From positions 1 to 54,751 of the forward strand of contig JAUYOL010000020.1 of assembly GCA_030695905.1 (NCBI GenBank): a stretch of 54,751 nt of DNA, read 5' to 3'. Each line of letters begins with the position of its first letter. The first letter of the stretch is position 1. Shown here one piece after another: positions 1-7,179 of the stretch. Made by a program: the position numbers and the translations under genes. The stretch comes from Candidatus Omnitrophota bacterium (lineage in GTDB: Bacteria; Omnitrophota; Gorgyraeia; 2-01-FULL-45-10). Below the pieces are notes generated by a model. That model saw nothing but the letters and a program-made list of their open reading frames with translations. It made no database searches and was not told the origin of the DNA.

Positions 1-141
1 AGTTTAAGGACCTACTGCCTTCAGTCATTCTGCATGCTTGCACAAACAATCCCAAAGACCCTCGCGCATTCTTAAGAAACCTGATCAAAGCGCAAGCTGA
101 GATATCGAAAGAACCTGAGTTTAAGGACCTACTGCCTTCAG
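1..141. repeat. Terminal direct repeat, left copy (identical to 54611-54751)
   Basis: These 141 bases are identical to the last 141 bases of the window. Both copies lie inside the 39-residue (117-bp) coding repeat, and the reading frame is preserved across a join. The exact length suggests a k-mer overlap from assembly of a circularised graph path. Confidence 0.95.
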
Positions 142-3100
142 CCATTCTGCATGCTTGCACAAGTAATCCCAAAGATCCCCGCACATTCTTGAGAAACCTG
201 ATCAAGACGCAAGATGGTGCTGTCGCGCGGCAGAATTTTGCATCAAGCCCGGGAGAGACGGACGCTGTTGGCCATTTGCGTAAAGCGGGACCTGATGAAA
301 CACCGGAACGGGGCGACCTGGAGCCGGGTGGGCCCAGCCGCCGTTTTCTGAAACAACCCCAACAACCTAAGAACGATGAGGTGGCACCAAAAGGACCATC
401 CCCGGAAGCACACACAATTAAAAAGACCGTTTATGGGAAAACATATGAGTTGCCGAAAAGAGTATATGACAATGTACGCCTGGCACGGACTGAAGATGCG
501 AGTGATATTGATGTTCTCTCCAAACTGATTTGGCATGCTGACGGGCCTAGCCGCGCGAAATTCTACGAAGAAGAGATAGAAAATAAGAGAGCTGATGTCA
601 GAAAGAATATTTGGGTATATTGTGATGACGCCGGCAAGGTGCGGGGATACATATATGCAACGTTTTTCCCGGGCATTAAATCGGCGTCTATTTGGGAAAT
701 TGCAGTTTCCAAAAGAATGCAGGGGCGGCATATTGCAAAGGCGCTTATGTTTGTAGCTATGGAATACATGGAGAACGTTTTTTCAGCTACAAAATTCGAT
801 ACTTGGCCGCTTGATGAGAGTAATAAAGTAATCACGCATCTGATCGAAGAATTTGGATTTAAATATGCTGGGCATGAAGGTCTGGACGGGCCGGCTTATT
901 ATAAAGCCGATTTTACCAGTTATATAGAGGCCAAATATGAGCAGGAATATAAAGAATTTGCGAGTGCTCCTGTTTTGCCCCAGGCAATTCGATCCATTAT
1001 TCTTGCCAGAAGGTCAACTCGGCATTTTGATCAAGGCAAGATACCGGATAAAAGGACCATAAAAGTATTAGTGGATAATTCGGTGGCGACTTTGTCGCAG
1101 CGCTATGATATGGAGGATATTGAGGTATCTATATATGACGACCCAATTATTCGGCAAAGACTTGGCACCGAGATTAAAGGCTTGCGACAAGAAGGAGAAT
1201 TAAAAAAAGATGTCCAGCCGCAGCCTAAAGATGCTCCTTTTTCTATCGTAGTTTCCGTAAGAGAAAATGCTCTAAAAGCCGATAGGGGCAAAACGCTATC
1301 CGTTGCTGGCATGCTCATTGAGACTATATTGTTGTCCGCTACATCTGCAGGAGTTGACTCGCTATGGATCAGCAGCTTCGATGAGTTAAAAGCAAAAGAG
1401 ATATGCGGTGATATGTCTTCACCGTTCATACCGATTGCAATAATTCCTCTTGGATATAGGTCACAAGACCCGAGGCCTCCCAGGCGGCTGCCTGCCGAAA
1501 TCAGGATAAAAAATGAAACATATTCTCACAGCTCAGGTTTTGATGAAGAAGCATTGCTGAGGGAGGCGAGAAAAGTAAATAAAATAAATGGTGCTGTTGC
1601 TGCGGCAGAGATTGGTAATAGCGGGAATGGTGAATTAACGGCTGTTTTATCGGATAATCCGGTATATCCTAAAGCAATAAATATATTATCTCACAGATAT
1701 GGCAATGCGCCGCCACCGGAACTTTCAAACAATGGCATTGATAGTGCTTTAAAGGGAGCAATAGAGGCAGCGCAGTGGGCGCCGTCAGCACGGAATCTCC
1801 AATCTACGGATTTTATTATAATAAAAGAAAGGGATCGGATAAAAAATATTTGCAAGGCTCTTGCAATAGACCATTCCACCATAAAAGCTATGATGATACC
1901 TATAGGAAACATAGAAAGACTCAAGTTAATAGGTAAAACTAACTCGAATAATACGAGTACAGAGGCGCGTGCGAGAGAATTATTTATATATCTTGACGGA
2001 GGCGCCGCAACACAAAATATTCTATTTTCTCTTGTTTCAGCGGGATATTCGGCGGAATGGATATTTAAAAAAGATATAAGCGGCCATATATTTAAAGAAC
2101 TCGGCATACCTGTGGATCTTCACGAATATTTAGGGGTTATTACTATTAAAGATGTAAATGTGGACAAAGGTACCACCCAGACCGGGCCGCTTCCTTTAGT
2201 TGATGAAAAAGGCGACGGCCATTTGCGTAAAGCGGGACCTGATGAAACACCGGAACGGGGCGACCTGGAGCCGGGTGGGCCCAGCCGCCATTTTCTGAAA
2301 CAACCCCAACAACCTAAGAACGATGAGGTGGCTCCGGACACGGCCGTGCGTGTAATCTGTAGTGACGGATGGGACGAGGGTCAAACAGCAGAAGTGGCGG
2401 AATTTATGGTGGATGAGGGATTGATAGAAGTTGGAGATAAAAACGCTCCCAGAGAAAGTCTCGTCACGGCAGCGATGGCTCAACTGCATCCGGGCCTGCT
2501 GAATGCGCAGGAAAGAAGAGATACTGTTTTTGCTGCGCTTAAAGGAAATAAAGTCGCAGGTTGTGTTAAAACTTCTATGGATTTGGATCGCGAGGGAGAA
2601 GTTGTTGAAACTACACTCGTGGATTTGTATGTAGGTAAAGACTATAGGGGAGATGGGGTGGGGAAGGGATTAGTAGCCGCGGCGGAGGATCATTTACTTA
2701 AGAAAGGCATAACAGCATATATGGTTACTCCGGAGGATACCGACGAAGCGCAGAAATTTTGGAAGGCTCGCATTCCGGGAAGATCCCGATCTCTTGATAA
2801 AAACGGAAGACTGGTTACCAGTATGGTCCCACTGCGTTGGGGCATAAAATATAATATCAGTATCCCTGAAATTAAGATAGGGAATTTCGAAGTGCAATGG
2901 CCCGATATTAAAAGTACCATGGATGAAACAGGGCAATATATTACACCGGAGCAGGAAAGAATCGTTTTCCATGCCCTTCATGCGAAGAATCTTACTCTGG
3001 ATCAAAGGAATGAGATCCGTTATTTTATCATTGAGAAATATAAGTGGCTGATCGATGTGGTCATCAAGAAGAAGATGCATATACACGGCAAGCAGGAAAA

Positions 3101-5009
3101 GAGAGATGCCCGCGAGGAGGGAGAGCTGGGCATATTGCGCGCTATAGTTACGTTTGATCCCAAAAGAGGCAATAGGTTTTCCAGCTACGCCAGCTTTTGG
3201 ATACGCAGTGCGCTTCAGAGATCGCCTCTCCTGGAAGAAACAATCCATAAGCCCGCATATTTAGAAGAATTAATAAAGAGATATAAAGATGTGCGGAGAA
3301 AATTATGGCAAGAGTTGAGGCGCGATCCGACATTAAAGGAAATTGCGTCCAAACTAAGGGTGCCATTAAAAATAGCAAAGAAGATTCAGGCTGCTGCATC
3401 CAGGATGAAATCTCTCGATGTTTTTACGCGCAATCCAAAAGCAAGATTCGAGATGCGCAGAAATATTGTGCCGGCAAAAGAGGAAGATTTAAAGGATATT
3501 TCACCGGAAGATATTCCCGGCCTTTTAAGCTGCCTGGATTCCCGCGAAAGAGAGGTTATCGAAAAGCGTTATCGTGTGGGAGCGAAAAGAGATATTTCTT
3601 ATACCCGGAAAGAGATCGGGCGTGCCTTAGGGGTGACAGAGGAGCGCGTCCGTCAGATTGAAATAAAAGCATTGTGGAAGATGCAGAAACAGGCAAAGGC
3701 GATGAGTCTGGTAGCGAATCCGGATAACAATGGAAATGGGAATAATGGAAATGAAAAACTCAGACCACGCATGACAAAAGACAAGGCGCCCTCTGATATG
3801 CCGCTGGGCGCAAGGTTCGCCGTCACTCCGGAAGATTGGCTTGGATCAAAGGACAAGCATAGCGCCACCCAACCGGAGAAATTGCATAGAGGCCCGCGGG
3901 CTGACCAGCCGCTCAACGGCATCGGCGCAGTCGGGCCGATAAAACCGGAAGACGAGAGTGCTGATGGGGTGACGCCAAAAGCAGCGGATACCATTTTACC
4001 CTCCGGGAGGGGAAATGGTCCACAAAATATGGCTGGAGTGTCCCAAGGTGACACGTCCCCGCGGTCAACGAAGATGCTGGAAATGGAAATTAATGGCAAA
4101 CCTTACGCTATGGCAGCAATAACAAAGGGCCATAAGGCCAATTATATCGACTTGTTGGATGCGATAGCCGAAGAATTTGGTCATGAGACTGGCAGGCTGC
4201 TTCAACGGAATAGCACGATTAAGATAGTCAGGGGTGGGGAAGAATATTTTATGCAAAACACAGGAATAGACGGTAGAGTGCTTGGATATTTTTCATTACT
4301 GAAAGCAGGTGACTCTATAACTATAGTTAATGGAAAAAGAAGGGGGGTTCCCACTATTCACTTTTTGCGCAATATTGTCGATACAAAAGAGTTGACACAG
4401 AACATGATCGAAGGAATATTGTCCGCGCTCTTCTCGAACAAGGAAGTTACACTTGCTTTTAACAAAAAACTTAAAGGATTAGAGTCCGCCGAGTTAAGGG
4501 CGATGATGGCACAATTAAACAAATGGAAGGAAGCGACAGCACGAAAAAATCCTAAAATGAGGGAACTATTATCCAGGTTTAGAGCTTTTGAATATGATGA
4601 CCTCAAAACAGAGCTCAACAAACGCGGCATAGATGCTAATGCCGAAAATAGCCTTATTTTCAATTATGCGCCAAAACCTGAAAATGAGCCGTTAGATAGC
4701 CCCGGCTCTGCCATACGGCCCGTATATATTATTGAACAGGAAGAAAGTTTCGCGGAAAATTATTATTATCCGTTATTGGAAATGGTGACTATTTCTGTGG
4801 CAAAAGAGTTGCTGCAGTGGAACGACGCAGAACTTCGCGCCGCATTGGCCGCATCAAATATCGATACGGAATTTTTCGGTATAGACCCGGTTATAGATGA
4901 AAAGACCGGCATTCTGATATTCAAGGTCCTGCCTAAGATGGAGCGATACGATAACAACAGCCGCATCGACCGCTACACACGCCTCCTGCAATTCATCCGC
5001 TCAGCCTAA
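1..5009 (+). CDS. Giant multidomain protein, C-terminal part (5' end outside window)
   Basis: The frame is open from base 3 to the TAA at 5007-5009, so the true start lies upstream; a TTG at 189 is only an internal leucine codon of the repeat. Domains by nucleotide position: 39-residue tandem repeats (3-215); a linker cassette (270-385); a GNAT-like acetyltransferase (about 460-950, with IAVSKRMQGRHIAKAL as the acetyl-CoA loop); a nitroreductase-like half (about 980-1540, RRSTRHFDQGK and GYRSQDPRPP); a second nitroreductase-like half (about 1660-2160, AAQWAPSARNLQ); a second copy of the linker (2217-2332); a second GNAT (about 2340-2830, LYVGKDYRGDGVGKGL); a sigma-70 core (2841-3710); a low-complexity linker containing DQPLNGIGAVGPIKP; and an uncharacterised C-terminus. 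Codon use matches the neighbours. The role is unknown. It is a member or part of the same family as the gene at 44746. Confidence 0.9.
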   Translation, partial: FKDLLPSVILHACTNNPKDPRAFLRNLIKAQAEISKEPEFKDLLPSAILHACTSNPKDPRTFLRNLIKTQDGAVARQNFASSPGETDAVGHLRKAGPDETPERGDLEPGGPSRRFLKQPQQPKNDEVAPKGPSPEAHTIKKTVYGKTYELPKRVYDNVRLARTEDASDIDVLSKLIWHADGPSRAKFYEEEIENKRADVRKNIWVYCDDAGKVRGYIYATFFPGIKSASIWEIAVSKRMQGRHIAKALMFVAMEYMENVFSATKFDTWPLDESNKVITHLIEEFGFKYAGHEGLDGPAYYKADFTSYIEAKYEQEYKEFASAPVLPQAIRSIILARRSTRHFDQGKIPDKRTIKVLVDNSVATLSQRYDMEDIEVSIYDDPIIRQRLGTEIKGLRQEGELKKDVQPQPKDAPFSIVVSVRENALKADRGKTLSVAGMLIETILLSATSAGVDSLWISSFDELKAKEICGDMSSPFIPIAIIPLGYRSQDPRPPRRLPAEIRIKNETYSHSSGFDEEALLREARKVNKINGAVAAAEIGNSGNGELTAVLSDNPVYPKAINILSHRYGNAPPPELSNNGIDSALKGAIEAAQWAPSARNLQSTDFIIIKERDRIKNICKALAIDHSTIKAMMIPIGNIERLKLIGKTNSNNTSTEARARELFIYLDGGAATQNILFSLVSAGYSAEWIFKKDISGHIFKELGIPVDLHEYLGVITIKDVNVDKGTTQTGPLPLVDEKGDGHLRKAGPDETPERGDLEPGGPSRHFLKQPQQPKNDEVAPDTAVRVICSDGWDEGQTAEVAEFMVDEGLIEVGDKNAPRESLVTAAMAQLHPGLLNAQERRDTVFAALKGNKVAGCVKTSMDLDREGEVVETTLVDLYVGKDYRGDGVGKGLVAAAEDHLLKKGITAYMVTPEDTDEAQKFWKARIPGRSRSLDKNGRLVTSMVPLRWGIKYNISIPEIKIGNFEVQWPDIKSTMDETGQYITPEQERIVFHALHAKNLTLDQRNEIRYFIIEKYKWLIDVVIKKKMHIHGKQEKRDAREEGELGILRAIVTFDPKRGNRFSSYASFWIRSALQRSPLLEETIHKPAYLEELIKRYKDVRRKLWQELRRDPTLKEIASKLRVPLKIAKKIQAAASRMKSLDVFTRNPKARFEMRRNIVPAKEEDLKDISPEDIPGLLSCLDSREREVIEKRYRVGAKRDISYTRKEIGRALGVTEERVRQIEIKALWKMQKQAKAMSLVANPDNNGNGNNGNEKLRPRMTKDKAPSDMPLGARFAVTPEDWLGSKDKHSATQPEKLHRGPRADQPLNGIGAVGPIKPEDESADGVTPKAADTILPSGRGNGPQNMAGVSQGDTSPRSTKMLEMEINGKPYAMAAITKGHKANYIDLLDAIAEEFGHETGRLLQRNSTIKIVRGGEEYFMQNTGIDGRVLGYFSLLKAGDSITIVNGKRRGVPTIHFLRNIVDTKELTQNMIEGILSALFSNKEVTLAFNKKLKGLESAELRAMMAQLNKWKEATARKNPKMRELLSRFRAFEYDDLKTELNKRGIDANAENSLIFNYAPKPENEPLDSPGSAIRPVYIIEQEESFAENYYYPLLEMVTISVAKELLQWNDAELRAALAASNIDTEFFGIDPVIDEKTGILIFKVLPKMERYDNNSRIDRYTRLLQFIRSA
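3..215 (+). repeat. 39-residue coding tandem repeat, left end (about 1.8 units)
   Basis: The period is 117 bp. One full unit runs 3-119, and a second from 120 decays after NLIKTQDG near 215. Unit signature: FKDLLPS(V/A)ILHACT followed by NPKDPR(A/T)FLRNLIK. The units are near-identical at DNA level, which indicates recent expansion or homogenisation. Predicted character is helical. No named repeat family was recognised with confidence. Confidence 0.9.
270..385 (+). repeat. Linker cassette repeat, copy 1 (116 bp)
   Basis: Encodes a Pro/Gly-rich linker with the core GPDETPERGDLEPGGPSR. It is nearly identical at DNA level to 2217-2332 (one difference seen). It separates the tandem repeats from the first GNAT domain. 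Confidence 0.9.
2217..2332 (+). repeat. Linker cassette repeat, copy 2 (116 bp)
   Basis: Near-perfect copy of 270-385. It separates the second nitroreductase-like half from the second GNAT domain. The same linker bounding different domains suggests recombination at linkers. Confidence 0.9.
2841..3710 (+). other. Sigma-70 core domain embedded in giant protein (copy 1)
   Basis: Region 2 is visible as FDPKRGNRFSSYASFWIR, followed by SALQR (nt 3153 onward). A region-3-like helix-turn-helix follows (DPTLKEIASKLRVPLKIA). Region 4 reads LDSREREVIEKRYR and then EIGRALGVTEERVRQIEIKA, matching the -35-binding helix-turn-helix of primary and group 2 sigma factors. Region 1.1 is not apparent. Known sigma factors are stand-alone cytoplasmic proteins, so this location is unusual. 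A homologous copy lies at 50318-51190. Confidence 0.9.
3901..3953 (+). repeat. Short linker repeat DQPLNG(I/F)GAVGPIKP, copy 1
   Basis: The same linker peptide and very similar DNA occur at 52136-52188 and 53163-53215 in the gene at the other end of the window, tying the two giant sequences together. Confidence 0.85.
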
Positions 5010-5018
5010 AGTCCGGCT

Positions 5019-5046
5019 TGACTATGCGTACACATTATGGTACACT
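5019..5046 (+). promoter_or_regulatory. Candidate promoter and operator of the toxin-antitoxin operon
   Basis: TTGACT (5019-5024), a 16-bp spacer, then TACACT (5041-5046). Two GTACAC direct repeats, about 11 bp apart, overlap the spacer and the -10. This suits autoregulation by a Phd/YefM-type antitoxin. A strong GGAGGTGA ribosome site follows before the ATG at 5064. The promoter is inferred from sequence only. Confidence 0.5.
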
Positions 5047-5063
5047 TGTGATGGAGGTGAACC

Positions 5064-5354
5064 ATGGTAAGAACAATTACGACAAGGGAATTCAGGACGC
5101 ATCTGGCAGACGTGCTTAATGATGTGGTGAAACGCTTTGACAGGTATGTAATATCGAAGCGCGGCAAGCCGGAAGCCATATTGATGTGCGTCGATGATTA
5201 CGAAGGGTGGCTCGAGACTATAGAAATAATGTCTTCAAAAAAAGTGCTTAAGGATATTGAAGCCGCAAAAAGAGAGTTGCGCCAGGGCAAAGGTTATAGC
5301 TTTGACGAGGTATTTAGCAGGGTGCGCCATAATGCTAAAAGGCGACATTCGTGA
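5064..5354 (+). CDS. Phd/YefM-family type II antitoxin
   Basis: A 96-residue protein. The N-terminus (TITTREFRTHLADVLNDV) matches the Phd/YefM DNA-binding fold, and the segment KRGKPEAILMCVDDYEGW is typical of the family. The basic, flexible C-terminus would wrap the toxin. A good ribosome site (GGAGGTGA) precedes the ATG. The stop codon overlaps the GTG start of the toxin gene by four bases. By family knowledge it neutralises the toxin and represses its own promoter. It lies 54 bp behind the giant gene. Confidence 0.88.
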   Translation: MVRTITTREFRTHLADVLNDVVKRFDRYVISKRGKPEAILMCVDDYEGWLETIEIMSSKKVLKDIEAAKRELRQGKGYSFDEVFSRVRHNAKRRHS

Positions 5355-5608
5355 GTCGGTATACTATAATAATAGCTCCGCGCGCTAAGAAAGAAATCGA
5401 GAGGCTTCAGCCGAATATTAAAGAGCGTATAGGTAACGCATTATTGTTATTGGCTGGAGATCCCTTTATAGGCAAAGCCCTTAAAGCGGATCTGGAAGGG
5501 CTCTATTCATATAGAGTAGGAGATTACAGGATAATTTATGACATTATCCGCCGTTCGCTTATTATTCAAGTTCTCAAGGTAATGCATCGTCGAGAAGTCT
5601 ATCGCTGA
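5351..5608 (+). CDS. RelE/ParE-family toxin
   Basis: An 85-residue protein starting at GTG 5351, overlapping the antitoxin stop (GTGA). Family features: the N-terminal strand YTIIIAPRAKKEIERL, then LEGLYSYRVGDYRIIYDI and a terminal HRREVYR, the arrangement of RelE-type ribosome-dependent mRNA endoribonucleases. The R-x-G-D-Y-R-I-I-Y core and the C-terminal Arg/Tyr are present, so it looks active. Its 3' end overlaps the convergent thpR by about 10 bp. Confidence 0.88.
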   Translation: MSRYTIIIAPRAKKEIERLQPNIKERIGNALLLLAGDPFIGKALKADLEGLYSYRVGDYRIIYDIIRRSLIIQVLKVMHRREVYR

Positions 5609-6162
5609 AATTTTGCCTCGTAAAGTTTTGTATAGATCGAACCCTTTGGCGAGAGTTTGCTTTGGAAGAATATAACAGATGAAATTAGCTGTGTTTCAGC
5701 CGTAAGCTGTAGGCTGTAAGCTGTAAGCTTTTGTTTCAACGCATCTTTGTTCTTCGAAGAACGGACTCTTCCGATTGTTAAGTGCGCGGTGAAGGGGCGG
5801 GATTCTTTCTCGAAGCCTATCTTATATAGTTCTTCATCAATCTTTCCGGCAACTTCCACTGATTCTTTCGCGCCTTTATCAAGGCCCACCCATATTACGC
5901 GAGGATGATCTATTTTTGGGAATGCGCCGATGTTTTTAATATTTATCTCAAAGGGTCTTAAGGATCTGCCTATTTCGTCGAGGATGGACTTGATCTTTTC
6001 GCACTTTTCTTCCGTTATCTCTCCAAGGAACTTCAAGGTAAGATGGATATTGTCCTTTTCGACCCACTTTACATCGGCTCCGGAATATTTCAGGTGTGAT
6101 TGTATTTGGGAGAGGGATGAGCGGATTTCTTCGGATAGCTCTATAGCTATGAATGCTCGCAT
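5599..6162 (-). CDS. thpR: RNA 2',3'-cyclic phosphodiesterase (2H superfamily)
   Basis: A 187-residue protein with both 2H motifs: HLTLKFLGE near residue 40 and HLTIGRVR near residue 126. These supply the two catalytic HxT pairs that hydrolyse 2',3'-cyclic phosphate ends of RNA. The start (RAFIAIELSEEIR) is the usual family N-terminus. It overlaps pncC upstream by 16 bp, so the two are probably translated together. Near residue 147 the peptide TAYSLQLTAETQL derives from a repetitive DNA element, replacing the usual loop. thpR, cinA and recA are often adjacent in bacteria; here the first two point away from recA. Confidence 0.92.
   Translation of the reverse strand: MRAFIAIELSEEIRSSLSQIQSHLKYSGADVKWVEKDNIHLTLKFLGEITEEKCEKIKSILDEIGRSLRPFEINIKNIGAFPKIDHPRVIWVGLDKGAKESVEVAGKIDEELYKIGFEKESRPFTAHLTIGRVRSSKNKDALKQKLTAYSLQLTAETQLISSVIFFQSKLSPKGSIYTKLYEAKFQR
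5695..5738. repeat. Short AGCTGTAAGC-type repeat inside thpR
   Basis: Iterated AAGCTGTA / GGCTGTAAGCTGTAAGCTT units, read in frame as AYSLQLTA on the minus strand. Related sequences flank the four-helix-bundle gene at 6742-6776 and 7137-7170, which suggests a dispersed element of this genome. Confidence 0.6.
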
Positions 6163-6659
6163 ATCAGATCCAATGCTGCTTCCGATGCCTGGAATTTAAC
6201 ATTCTGCCTCGACCCCTTGAAACGAAACTTTTTCACAACCTGTTTTTTATCCATTACCAAAGCTATATAAACCAAACCTACAGGCTTTGATCTTGTACCG
6301 CCTCCCGGCCCTGCAATACCAGTCACGCCAATGCCGATATCCGTGCCGGCCAAAAGACGCACGCCCCGGGCCATCTCGATCGCTACATCCTTAGAGACAG
6401 CATCGCATTTTTGAGATTGCCTGCCTGCCGGACAGGCAGGCTTCGCTCCCTTCGGTCGCTCGCAATGACGGAAAGAAACGCCGAGAAGGTTCTCCTTTAT
6501 ACCATTAGAATATGCAACCACACCGCACAAAAAGTAAGCGGAGCTTCCGGCTACATTTGTTATCCGGTCGGATATCAAACCGCCGGTGCAGGATTCGGCT
6601 ATGGCGAGAGTCAGCTTCTTTTTTCGCAGGATTTTCCCGACATCAATTTCGGAACTCAT
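6147..6659 (-). CDS. pncC: Nicotinamide-nucleotide amidohydrolase (CinA C-terminal domain type)
   Basis: A 170-residue stand-alone CinA C-terminal domain that deamidates NMN to NaMN in pyridine-nucleotide salvage. Family motifs: LAIAESCTGGLISDRIT with the catalytic Ser-Cys-Thr stretch, SSAYFLCGVVAYSN, and GVTGIAGPGGGT. The N-terminal molybdopterin-binding half of full CinA is absent. Between NLLGVS and DAVSKDVA lies an extra segment (RHCERPKGAKPACPAGRQSQK) encoded by a palindromic repeat; without it the protein has the usual length. The insertion keeps the frame and sits in a loop, so function is probably retained. Confidence 0.9.
   Translation of the reverse strand: MSSEIDVGKILRKKKLTLAIAESCTGGLISDRITNVAGSSAYFLCGVVAYSNGIKENLLGVSFRHCERPKGAKPACPAGRQSQKCDAVSKDVAIEMARGVRLLAGTDIGIGVTGIAGPGGGTRSKPVGLVYIALVMDKKQVVKKFRFKGSRQNVKFQASEAALDLICEHS
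6412..6472. repeat. Palindromic element inserted in frame in pncC
   Basis: A perfect 8-bp hairpin, CCTGCCTG / CAGGCAGG (6420-6427 and 6433-6440, loop CCGGA), is nested inside an outer pair ATTGC (6416-6420) and GCAAT (6462-6466). The intervening CTTCGCTCCCTTCGGTCGCT is typical of a palindromic element I recall as scattered through many candidate-phylum genomes. Its translation (HCERPKGAK) is a recognisable repeat signature. Confidence 0.75.
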
Positions 6660-6741
6660 GACGCTATTTTAAATTATTTTAAAAAAAATTGCAACAAAAT
6701 TGGCACTTTTTACGTCTTATATAGTAGGGGGTGAAAACTAG

Positions 6742-6776
6742 GCGTTAGCCGTTAGTCGTCAGCTATCAGCTTTCAG
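6742..6776. repeat. Flanking repeat upstream of the four-helix-bundle gene
   Basis: A TTAGCCGTTAGTCGTCAGCT-type sequence just before the start codon. The reverse complement of 7137-7170 resembles it (GTCAGCTATCAGC against CAGCCATCAGC). Together they frame the gene as an imperfect inverted repeat. Confidence 0.5.
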
Positions 6777-6782
6777 TTAAAT

Positions 6783-7151
6783 ATGAAAGAACAAAAATTT
6801 AGAAAATTAGAAGTTTGGAAGAAAGCAATGGATTTTGTAGAAAATATTTATAAATTTACTAATAGTTTCCCTGTGTCTGAACTGTATGGACTGACAAGTC
6901 AATTGAGGAGGGCTGCAACCTCTTTAGCTCTTAATATAGCGGAGGGTAGTGGGTCTGGGTCAGATAATGAATTTAACAGGTTTCTTAATATGTCTCTGCG
7001 GTCATCTTATGAAGTTATGTGTGGGATTGAGATAGTGAAGAAGCTTGGCTATGTCAGCGGTGGAGAAGCGGACGATCTAAGTAAAAAATGTGATGAGATT
7101 TCCGCTATGATTGGCGGGTTAAAGAAAAAGCTGATGGCTGAGAGCCGATAG
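6783..7151 (+). CDS. Four-helix-bundle protein (23S rRNA intervening-sequence type)
   Basis: A 122-residue protein of the S23/four-helix-bundle family. Signatures: FRKLEVWKKAMDFVENIY at the N-terminus, YGLTSQLRRAATSLALNIAEG in the middle and FLNMSLRSSYEVMCGIEIV toward the end. The biochemical role of the family is not established. Members occur inside 23S rRNA intervening sequences and also, as here, as solitary genes bounded by short repeats, which suggests a mobile cassette. No strong ribosome site precedes the ATG. Confidence 0.85.
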   Translation: MKEQKFRKLEVWKKAMDFVENIYKFTNSFPVSELYGLTSQLRRAATSLALNIAEGSGSGSDNEFNRFLNMSLRSSYEVMCGIEIVKKLGYVSGGEADDLSKKCDEISAMIGGLKKKLMAESR

Positions 7152-7170
7152 CCGAAAGCTTAAAATAGCT
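7137..7170. repeat. Flanking repeat downstream of the four-helix-bundle gene
   Basis: GGCTGAGAGCCGATAGCCGAAAGCTT-type sequence overlapping the 3' end of the gene; imperfect inverted partner of 6742-6776. Confidence 0.5.
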
Positions 7171-7179
7171 GAAAAACTC

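Noticed and set aside
189-200. TTG at 189 as the start of the left giant gene
   Set aside because: It is an internal leucine of the 39-residue repeat, and the frame is open to the window edge.
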